Shown here: positions 10,602 through 19,752 of the stretch, in pieces
Layout of the letters: each line of letters opens with the position of its first letter
How positions within the stretch are numbered: position 1 is the stretch's first letter
Assembly (NCBI RefSeq): GCF_048544455.1
Contig: NC_133536.1
Span: forward strand, 32,304,152-32,368,151
From: Silene latifolia
Taxonomy: Eukaryota > Streptophyta > Magnoliopsida > Caryophyllales > Caryophyllaceae
Reading direction: 5' to 3'
DNA: 64,000 nt
The notes under the pieces: generated by a model
Seen by the model: the letters and a program-made list of their open reading frames with translations, nothing else
Database searches by the model: none
Told to the model about the DNA's origin: nothing
Program-made: the position numbers and the translations under genes

Positions 10602-12150
10602 CCTAAATGATAAATTATGAGATAATTTAATTTTTATTAGAGAGTCTAATATGGATATATGATCTTTCATCCTTTTCTCTTTCGGCCTCAAGTGTATTTT
10701 GAAGTTGAGAGACGATACTAGGCATATATGTTTGCTTTTGAGAGGCGAAGGTTCCCGAACTAGGTCGGTCGTAGTAGAGTTCTCTTGCCGTTCCGGTTCC
10801 ATACACCCCCCCCCCCTCCCCTCCTTATTGAAACCATCCACTAAATCAAGTAAAAGTTCATTATCGGGTACGTCGGGTTTCTTCTCTTTTCGAATTCTAA
10901 ATTTAGCCTAAAAAATTAAAGCGTTAATGATTAGAGGTTTTACTTGTATAATAATATATATGTAATCAAAACATTTGAAAGAAATTGTATTATACTTAAT
11001 TACATATAAATTGGTGTCCTTCTTCGAATTCCACACCCTTTGCCCCTTAGCTCGTTCTTTAGTATGTATGTCAGAGAAAAGCTCCGGAACCGTAAGCATC
11101 TTACCCTTATTCTTGGCCGCCTTTCGAAAATAAAAAACAAAGGTAAATTATAAAGACTAATTAATACTTTAACTCCTAATATAACCTCAAATATAATCTA
11201 ACTTATATGTAAAATTAAATATACGATGTACACTTGACATTGCTCGGTCATAGAATGATTGAGAACCTCCGTAATGCTTAGCATCAATGTGGGCATCCTT
11301 CTTTCCTCCCCTTTTATTGATTTTTGCTTGAGCCGGCTTCTCCTTAAATTCGGGGGTATTTCTTTTGTCCATCAATTCTTTATATACGGTTCCTGTAATA
11401 AAAAAAATTGCCAAATATTAGTATTTAATTAAATTATAATTAAATACAACCATCAAAACTAACTAAATGAGGATATATAATTTAACTAATTAAATACAAC
11501 CATCAAAACTAACTAAATACCTTCCATAAACAGAGGGGGTTTCTTACTTTTAGAAACCGTATACATGTTATCTCTTAACCTCTTTTTGCCGATGTAATTG
11601 TATCTCTGCCAAACAGCACACTCTTGTTCTTTAGGCCAATGAAAGTTTTGCTACACAAAATAAAAATCGTTAGAGAACACAAATCAATAATTAATTAGAA
11701 TACATTTACGAAAATTATTTAAAAACATGCCCGGAAGTTATTGAACCATCCCTCCTTATCTTCTTCGCTTGCATCCGAACAACAAGTAACACTCCTAGTC
11801 ATCTTTTGCTGAGTGCTAGCGGTGACTACCCGAACTACATGTTTGGAATTTAACCTGAAATTATACATGTTAAATACGAATTTACATTTAAAAATGTTCA
11901 TATTAAAAATAAATCAACTACTAATAAAAATAAATAAAGAGAAGTTCTTACAAAAGACCTCTAATGTCAGTAATGATCTTGCCAACCTCGGTGTATGTGC
12001 TAGGGATCCCACACTCCAAAATCTCCTCCTCGTCGCCAGTCTCATCCTATAAGGACCGCTCGACCTCCGTGGTCTCCTACTCCTCCTGCTGCGTACTACG
12101 GCCCCCACTAGAGCCGCCTCGATGTCTACCACCACGACCACGTGCCATTA
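10602..12150 (-). pseudogene. TNP1-like gene (Ptta/En/Spm, Transposase_24-like) of CACTA-D
   Basis: From ATG at 12148-12150 the first exon codes a basic, glycine-rich start (ARGRGGRHRGGSSGGRST), then passes two in-frame TAG codons and ends at GGTCTTTT|GTAAG (about 11953). Further coding blocks separated by AT-rich introns are KHVVRVVTASTQQKMTRSVT (about 11855-11796), NFHWPKEQECAVWQRYNYIG (about 11644-11585), a block with AKHYGGSQSFYDRAMS (about 11285-11238) and LTVPELFSDIHTKERAKGQR (about 11095-11036). These are typical of plant TNP1/Transposase_24 proteins, which bind subterminal repeats. A C9-10 run near 10806-10815 probably breaks the last exon. Copia-B cuts the 3' end. Exon limits are approximate. 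Confidence 0.65.
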
Positions 12151-12319
12151 TACAACCACAATTGAACAAATAAAATTGTTAGAATGTGTTAAATAATAAA
12201 ATAAAACGAAATAATATAACATATTAACATAAAAAAATGGTTAGGAAACACAATAATAAATAAATTGATAGCTAAAACATGTAAAAACCAATACCAAATT
12301 ATCTTTACTCATCGACATC

Positions 12320-12350
12320 CTAATCCTCATAATCATCCTCATCATCATCG

Positions 12351-12393
<43 letters not shown>

Positions 12394-13094
12394 TATCATC
12401 CTCCTCCTCATCATCATCATCATCACCCTCACCCTCACCATCCTCCTCCTCCTCCTCCTCCTCCTCCATGTGATCATCCTTCCCCTCCACATTATCTTCT
12501 TCCTCTTCTTCCAACTCTTCCCCTCCCGCTTCTTTCCCATTCTCATGAATGATTTCATCATCAATTGGAGATAAAACTGATTTTGATACAATTTCTTCTT
12601 GAAAAAATGTTGTATCAAATTTTGATCTAGCCTTTGTCTTAAAGACCGCCCACCATTGCTTTTGATGTTTATCATTACTCGTGCTTGGATAAGAAACAAA
12701 ATACACTTGATGAGCTTGATGTGCGAGTATAAATGGATCATAAGTCATGTATGTTCGGGTATGATTAACTTCTACGAGTTTGTAACGATCATGGACTCCC
12801 ATTCCCGCTATGGAATTATCTTTCCATTCACACTTGAATAAGACTGTTTTATAAGCACGTCCACGCCCATTATAGCACAACTCAAGGATATCCTCTAATA
12901 TGCCATAATATTCATTGTCATTAAGGGAGGAAATTGTAACACCATAATTTCATCTAACCTTCCTCTTTCCGTAATTTAATGTATGGAAATGGAACCCATT
13001 AACTGAATATCGATTCCATGTTTTAACCTTTTGTGAAGGACCTAAGGCCAAACTCCTTACCAAATCAGCTTGGATATTGCATTCAATGACATGT
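12320..13094 (-). pseudogene. C-terminal DUF4216 region of the CACTA-D TNP2 transposase
   Basis: Read from the Athila-E insertion site leftward, the sequence gives IECNIQADLVRSLALGPS, then NGFHFHTLNYGKRK, NDNEYYGILEDILELCYNGR, YKTVLFKCEWKD, YMTYDPFILAHQAHQVYFV and QWWAVFKTKARS. This is the DUF4216 module found after Transposase_21 in plant CACTA proteins. It ends in an extreme acidic tail of about 70 Asp/Glu-rich residues coded by the ATC/TCC microsatellite, with the stop at about 12320. A TAA/TGA-rich stretch near 12935-12960 breaks the frame. The N-terminal continuation is at 34921-35129, across Athila-E. Confidence 0.8.
12337..12472. repeat. Trinucleotide microsatellite (ATC/TCC)
   Basis: Runs of CAT/ATC units followed by CTC/TCC units. 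On the minus strand they code the acidic Asp/Glu tail of the CACTA-D DUF4216 protein, so the repeat is an expanded low-complexity coding tail rather than an independent satellite. Confidence 0.9.
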
Positions 13095-14575
13095 GACAGG
13101 GCAGTCGTATACCTATCAAAAATAACTAACTAAACTAACTATATAGCTAGGGAAGTCAGGTCGATCTCCACAGGGAGGCAAGATATCTGTAAATAGTCCG
13201 TCTATTCGGTCACAATATGGGGGTTTGTAAATTGATTTCTAAACTAATTAAGCTTTAAGGGAAGAGAAATAAAGAAGAGCAATAAAAAGCATAAAATAAG
13301 AATGAGACTATCAATAACGAAGGGACATGTCAGAATTTCAGTTCACTACGGTAGTCTAGTGACTCAACTGCAAATAGTCTAGATAAATTACCGTGAGACG
13401 GATACTGGAAAGATCCTTCCGGTCCACTTTCTACCCTAGATTCCCACTAACTTAACTTACGTCCTCGTCAGGGTAGTCTACTGTTCATAGCAGGTCTATT
13501 TAGTCCAATCTTCCGATCCAGGATTAAATTTAACCAGATTAAAGGGTAACTTAGAAGCGTGCACTCAACTAAGTCGGTAAATACATTTATATTGCTATGG
13601 GGACAGAGTCTCACAAATAATTCATCTAACCTGTTCACTACATCGTCACAATTCTACCACAGATCCCCTAATCCCAACATGAAACAAATTAGCTACTCAT
13701 GCTATTAATATTGTCAAGACTAATAACAACAAAATAACTAACATTAAACATGATATAGTAGTAATGAAATTGCATAAATAAAGATTAGGGCAGAAATTAA
13801 GGAATAGAGAACAAGTAATTAAAGCAAACAAAAGAGAGATTAATATTAAAAGAAGAGAAATATTACAATCGCGAGAATTCCGGCGTAAAGAACAACTAGA
13901 TCCGAGCGGAAATAATCCAAAAGCAAAAGTTACAGTGAAGAAGAAAAGCAACGTGTATAAGAATAGTTTTTCAGTGAAAGATGAAAGATAAGATGTGATA
14001 TAATGGTAATGACCTAATTATTGTGCGCTGAAATAGAAATTAGCGAAGTCCATTAACTAAAAATAAGTAACACGGACTAATTAAGGCCCGTGAAATACCA
14101 AACCACTCGATCGAGCAGTTTGAAACAGCTCGATCAAGGACTTCTTCAAGCAATCCACTCGATCGAGTGGAAATACTGCTCGATTAAGTAACCTCTAATT
14201 CCAGCATTGTCGATCGAGTAAAATAGACTGCTCGATCGACCACCTCAGCTACAAAAACCACTCGATCGACCAATAAAAGGGCTCGATCGAGTATTCTTCC
14301 TCTGAAACCGCTCCAAACTCGTAACCGACTGCTTCGTAGACCGTTCCTTCACGCATCCTAATGCAGTATCTCACTCTGGAAATCCCGTCTCCTCAAAATG
14401 CATGCAAAATAGGACGAAAATGGTACGATTCCACTACTTTCAGGTTCATTCCTACAAAACGGACAAAACGAACCAAAGTAGCCAATTCGGGGCATAATGC
14501 AATATAAACCATACTAAAGTACATGGAAATACGTGCTAAAATAGGCTAAAAAGACTATACAAAATGCACGTATCA
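13095..14575 (-). repeat. 3' LTR of Athila-E (left copy)
   Basis: It starts TGACAG on the plus strand and ends GTATCA (TGATAC...CTGTCA in element orientation). It matches 33439-34920 over its whole length. At 14105-14305 it holds eight copies of a CTCGATCGAG-type palindrome. It is flanked on the left by target duplication ACATG. No genes; short open frames here are by-products. Confidence 0.95.
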
Positions 14576-16302
14576 AATCTCCCCAAACCGAACCTTTACT
14601 CGTCCTCGAGTAAACTAAAATGCAACTAATGGAACGGAAAAGAAAACTCGGAGCTAGCTCAACTTGTCTACTTGAACCAATTTAATGCAGCAAAAATTAA
14701 CAATTATAGCTAAGCAGTCAATACACAAACGAGTTATAAGTTATTCAGAAATATAGCCGACCTATCGACCTTGCAAGACCAACAAAATCGAACTGTCATG
14801 TGGTCACTCTTCTCTCATGAAGCAAAGGGTGAATAATATATGTAAAAGAGAGGAAAAGAAACCGTCACTCACCTAACTGCGACCTACATAGCATGCATGC
14901 AATAAAAATGAAAGACGATATGAGTACTAATGCACACATTCCAACCAACAATGTCCGTCACAGCCGAGGGCTTACAAATGATATGGGAATAGTGAGGGTC
15001 AGGTTAGAAAAGGCAAGACAAGTTATGGAAATGTGGAGGTAAAAGCCCCAAGCTAGTTCCTAACAAGACCATATAACACCGTCCGAATCTCAACCGACTG
15101 AAATATAAAGTATAAGTGCCCTTTATTTGGCACACAAGTCACTAATCACATACACTATCTCCTCAAAAATATGGAATAAAACGGAGGAGGGAGACCGTCA
15201 CAAGATAAAGATAAGCATAGACGGATTCAAAATTCAAACCAGCTCAAATATTTTTGATTTTTCTTCTCTAGTTTCACGTGAACTTCATTGATTTTTTCAT
15301 TTTTTCCTTCTTTCTTCTTTCTTTTTCTTTTTTTTTTCTCACGTTTTTCTCTTCTTTTTTTTTCTTCTCATACTCTCTTCCTTAATTCTCCACCAACTCC
15401 AAACAAAATACACATGGGCCAAACTGCAGACGGAAAAATATACCACAAAAGACAAACTAAACTAGCTTGACTAGGCAGGCTTGGTTTGGGATGTAGCTAA
15501 TGGGTCAAAAAGGCAAGATTTTGCTTAAGTGGAGCTAAATGGGTGAAAAATATAAGAAAAGGGAAAATTTGCAAGCACCTCCCTGCATGTGAAACCAACC
15601 ACAAACCCGAATGTATACATTTGACAAGAAATCGAATGTCATAAAAGTGCAAAAAAGATGAACATGCTATGCAAGGAGTACTACTCTCAATTCCTAATGA
15701 ACTGGTCATGAATGTCACCAGTTATAAGGCTCTAAATCTCAGAAATTGTAAGTAGATTGCCAATTTATCAGGTCAAGTCTAAATAGTCAGCTATATTTAA
15801 ACAAAAACTCGTAGACTATGCGTATGACAAAACTAATAACCGTCAACAAAAGTGCAAGGCTCAAGTAAAATGACAACTTATAGTGCAATATCATCACGGA
15901 AATCAACCGTTCTGACTCAACCTATATGCAAAAATAAACGTGAATATTTTTTTGATTTTTTGAATTTTTTGAATTTTTTTAATTTTTTTGGATTTTTGAA
16001 TTTTTAAGAAATAAATAAACAATGCAAGCTGAAAATATAGACGTGAATGCAAACAAATGCAGATGCAGACTCAAAAGGATGTATTACCCTCCCCAAACCA
16101 AAACGGACAATGCCCTCGTTGTCCTCCAGCATACACCAGCAGATATACACAGGGGAACGGGAATAAACAACCTATAAATGAAAAATAAATACAAAAATAA
16201 AAAGGAGACAAGAAATAAAAGAGTGAGAATTGCGGAAAATTCGTGTAGTCCGGATCCTCCTCCGTGTATGCTGGAAAACTGGGGAAGTGAGTAGACCAGT
16301 AG
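14576..16302. other. 3' non-coding region and polypurine tract of Athila-E
   Basis: In element orientation this follows ORF2. It holds low-complexity T/C-rich (about 15290-15370) and T-rich (about 15945-16005) tracts. The polypurine tract, read on the minus strand as GGTTCGGTTTGGGGAGATT at 14576-14594, directly precedes the LTR. A closely similar tract, GGTTCGGTTTGGGGATAT, is present in Athila-F. I see no gene. Confidence 0.75.
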
Positions 16303-17854
16303 TTACTCGTCAGCCTCGTCATCACGCACGTCCTCCACCGTGTAGTCCGGATCCTCCTCCTGCGCTCTCTCCGCCGCCGCCGGGTCCTCGTCCTCCTCCT
16401 CCTCCTCCTCACTAGCAGACTTCGGGTACCCCTCGGCTGGGAACCGGTAGAAGGAAGGGTGTGGCCAACCCTCTGGAATGGGACGGTGTCGCCTCATGTG
16501 GTCCTCGTATAGAGGGAACAAAGTCAAAGCTAAGTCCCGCTCCATACGAGCTTGTCTCTCTGCAATCTCAATCAACAAACTGTCATGGCTCCCTTGGTCC
16601 ATGACAGAGGACGCCTCAAAGGGTGGCGGAGGTACGAAATTAGCCGGTAGGACCGGCTGTGTCCGTGTCTGGACAACAGGCGCGGGAGTAGGAGTAGGGG
16701 TCGGGGCAGGAGTGGCCGTGGAAGGCTGGCCACTCGTAGAGGGTGTGGACCCCTCTGCGGTCTCATATCTATGCCGCTTCTTAAAAGCTGCCAAAGTAGG
16801 AGGTGGTAGGATCGGTAGGTGGAACTCGGGTAAGGGTGGTGGTCGGACGCCCTGTGCAACAGTCGAGAAAGGGGCGAGACGAGGTAGGGTGCTACAAGGA
16901 AAGTCTACGGACAAGGAAAGTCTACGGACGAGGTAGGTCACGAGGCAAGGCAGGGAGGAGAGAATCGACAAGAAAGGTGGCCGTGCCACCGTAGACGATA
17001 GTGCCCGTGGTCTTCTCTCCCTGAGTCTGGAAGTACTGGGCGGTCAAATAGGCAATGCTGAGGGTAAAGGGACCCTCCCTGTCGATGTTCAGGTAACCGC
17101 CTAAAATGGAGAGCTCGTTGTTGTTGATGTTGTTTGGCTCCTTTCGGCCAAAAATAGTACTTCCCATCAGTCGGAGGAAGTAACGGGCAGAGGAAGGTGG
17201 ACCTGAGCGAGCTTTCGCTTGGGAAAGATAGTCTGTGCCAAAGCCCGCCAAAGTAGATGGATGACCTTCCTAGGGGCAGCAGTGTCACCCCTGAAAGAAA
17301 GGCCGAGTCGAGTACCAAACTCCTCCAGTGTCATAGAAAAGGTCCGGTTGAACAACCAGAAGGACATATAAAGACTAGTAGGGGCAGCATCGTGTGCCTC
17401 GGAGGAGAAGGTAAAGGAGCTGAAGAACTCTAGGCTCAGCTCCCTAAAGGTGAAGGCACTTATGGTAAAAGCTCACACACCGGCTCATAAAAACCAAGCC
17501 TCTCAAGTGACGTACGGCATAGGAAACGCGTAGGGAGAAAGTCACAGTCAACTAAACTATAAAAACGAACACGATGAATACCATTAGTGAAAATTACCTG
17601 GGGGTACTCAGGGTGTGAGTCGAGGGTGTCGTCCACTCGAATGGTAACCGTGCCAGGAGAAATGCTAGCAGCAGGTGTAGCGCACAACCACGACCACGAC
17701 CACGGCCTCTAGAACCTGAAGTAGAAGACCGTCCTCTGACGATACGAGGTACTAGAGCCGCTCTGAAAGCAGCTGCGACTGCAGGTGAACACGCAGCATG
17801 GGTGTCCACTGTACCGGATGTACTAGCTGTAGCTGCAACAGTAGATGCAGCAGA
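16303..17854 (-). pseudogene. 3' part of Athila-E ORF2, broken frames
   Basis: This continues the ORF that starts at 29120 and is interrupted by Athila-F. The homology to ORF2 of Athila-F/H is recognisable in pieces: HPEYPQVIFTNGIHRVRFYS and RFLCRTSLERLGFYEPVCEL (17460-17630), matching the YPEVTFISDTHRNTFVKFAM and FICKDALEKLGVLEQ blocks; FSMTLEEFGTRLGLSF (about 17290-17340); ELSILGGYLNIDREGPFTLS and TTGTIVYGGTATFL (about 16965-17140). The last 228-codon frame (16989-16303) has proline/threonine-rich linkers and an acidic Glu/Asp tail. At least three frameshifts separate these blocks. Function unknown. Confidence 0.7.
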
Positions 17855-18207
17855 TACCGTGATGTGACCATAATTGGCACATATTTAGCCCCCGAATTAC
17901 CCTTGTTTCCATGCTTTTTAGTGCTTATTTAGGTCATTTCTTATCTTTAGTTCTTTGTTTTGAATATTCTTTGAGATTTTGATCCCTTGGTAGGAAAGGA
18001 GTAAGAATCTTGCATTTTCATGGCAAATTAAGACTAAATTGATCAAATTCAATGACCAAGCATCAAGGAGGGACAAGATTAGAAGGCCTTTGTACATATC
18101 ATAGTAGAAGAGCAATGTTGAGAAAAGATCCTTGAGTCCCCAAGGAAATCCCCAAGGAATTTATGAAGAAAAGGGAAGAAAAGAAGGAGTTACCACGCTG
18201 ACTGACA

Positions 18208-18380
18208 ATCCGAGCGGATTGTCAACAATCCGCCCGTCCTGCCCTTGCACAATCCGAGCGTCCCAGCTGGAATCCACTCGGATTCCCCCTCAACAATCCG
18301 CCCGGATTCCCCAGAATCCGCTCGGATTCCATCGCCCAAATCCGGCCGTCCCGACCTTAATCCGCCCGGATTCCTTCACA
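18208..18380. repeat. Array of AATCCGNNCGGATT-type GC-rich palindromes in the Athila-F LTR
   Basis: Copies of AATCCGAGCGGATT, AATCCGCCCG and TCCGCTCGGATTCC occur every 10-25 bases, ending about 140 bases upstream of the TATA box. Similar arrays lie at about 27465-27640, 44510-44690 and 53790-53970 (other LTRs of F and H) and in the spacers 22893-23265 and 48905-49275. Confidence 0.85.
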
Positions 18381-18517
18381 GCACGGGTTGTCTTCTTCAA
18401 GCTACGAAAAGAGAAGCCCTTCTCTCCAAAAATACCGGCTTCTCCTTGCTCAACTTAAAAAGTGTAATTACTAGTTTAGCCGTTAGTTAACCCTAATGCA
18501 TCCTCCCTAATTTTCAC

Positions 18518-18525
18518 TATAAATA
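18518..18525 (+). promoter_or_regulatory. Predicted LTR TATA box of Athila-F
   Basis: TATAAATA, conserved in the other three LTRs of the family (27772-27779 plus; 44366-44373 and 53646-53653 minus). It is the likely core promoter for the element RNA, with the motif array directly upstream. Inferred from sequence only. Confidence 0.6.
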
Positions 18526-19617
18526 CCCCATTAGTCTAATTAGAGGAGCATGTTCTTCTTATCAATAATTAGTGTAGTTAATATCAATCAAATATCTCTT
18601 CAATATTGTAATCAAGTATTAATCAAGTTTTAATCCAAGTTTTAGTTCTTTAATCTCTCTTTTGTTCATCCTTTATTTTGGGTAATTGAAGATTATTTGG
18701 GTTATTATTGGGAGATTGACAACCTCTCAATCTAGCATTCAAGTACTTCTATTATTCTTGCTTTATTATTGGAGTCATTAGTAGGTATAATCTCTTAATC
18801 CCTTTTTAATTATTGTTAATTACTTCCATTTATTCATCATGTTTTATATTGTTGGTATGATTGACAACCTTGCTAGCATGTTCAACATGATAATGAGTGA
18901 GTAGTCTCTTAGCTAGGGTTAATGGGTGATTAGGGGAAACCAACATGGGGAATGATTCATGCTTAAATTAATATGCTTTCATATCTTATTTGCTTGCTTG
19001 TTTTGATCTCAACTCATGCACATGTTATATTTGATGAAATGCTAAGCCTATGAATCCTTGCATTTACTATCATCTCCTATCTTTTCAATGAGACTTGTAA
19101 GACATAACCTAACTCGAGTCTCATTAGACCATGCATGTTGTTGAGTAGGGAAGATTAAGTCGACTTGTAGGTGTTGTACAATCTAATCGATTCGGCTCCG
19201 GGACCCAAACTTTCCTAGGATTGTAAGATATAACCCAACTCAATCCATCACAACAATAATTGCTTGCTTATAATTTGAGAACATGTTTGTATGATCATAT
19301 CCCATGATTCCCCTATGACCCCATGACACCCTAGTGCCTTTAATCAATTGTTTACACCCCTTTAATTCATCTTGCTTGTTTATTTTCATTGTTATTCTAG
19401 TTTAGTAACCTTCTACATCAACCCAATTTGTGACACCCCTTAGACACCACTAGTTACAATAGAAATCTCATTTCAACTCCCGTCCCTTGGGATCCGACCT
19501 TTACTTGCCTCTTTACTAATTGTAGAGTTGCTTGTTAAGCTATAAATTGTGTTTTGATTCGACCGTGACCAACGACCACATCTCTTAGTTGTGAATACGA
19601 AACGGACCGATCAAAAA

Positions 19618-19636
19618 TGGCGCCGTTGCCGGGGAC
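19618..19636 (+). other. Primer binding site of Athila-F
   Basis: TGGCGCCGTTGCCGGGGAC lies four bases after the LTR. This PBS type is common to Athila/Tat gypsy elements and is usually assigned to tRNA-Asp. The same site is found in Athila-H and Athila-E. Confidence 0.85.
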
Positions 19637-19752
19637 GGTGTTTTTTTGACTTAGATTTCCTTTTTTGTTATTAGTTGTGTCTTTTTTCGCCTTGAGGAAG
19701 TAAAAATCCTCAAGGTTTGTTCTAATTGTTTTTGAGTTGTTTGATATTTTGC

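Larger units (their letters stand above)
17860..19613 (+). repeat. 5' LTR of Athila-F
   Basis: It runs TGATGTGACC...GACCGATCA, 1754 bp, matching 27118-28868. The U3 part carries a GC-rich motif array (18208-18380) followed by a TATA box (18518). It has no genes. Short open frames in it recur in every LTR of the family and are not credible genes. Confidence 0.96.

Noticed and set aside
12265..12552. Open frame coding a poly-His/Pro protein on the plus strand
   Set aside because: It is the antisense of the acidic tail of the CACTA-D DUF4216 protein and results from the ATC/TCC microsatellite.
14105..14305. CTCGATCGAG array as a CRISPR or satellite
   Set aside because: Spacing is irregular, units are short palindromes, and the clusters lie within one retrotransposon; there is no repeat-spacer structure, and CRISPR arrays are not expected in a plant nuclear genome.
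16478..16936. Open frame of 152 codons on the plus strand opposite Athila-E ORF2
   Set aside because: Low-complexity Gly/Val content and overlap with the homologous minus-strand ORF2 show that it is a shadow.
17918..18115. Small open frames of about 65 codons that recur in all LTRs of Athila-F and H
   Set aside because: They are antisense to or within LTR sequence, recur only because the LTRs are copies, and have no start context or recognisable domain.
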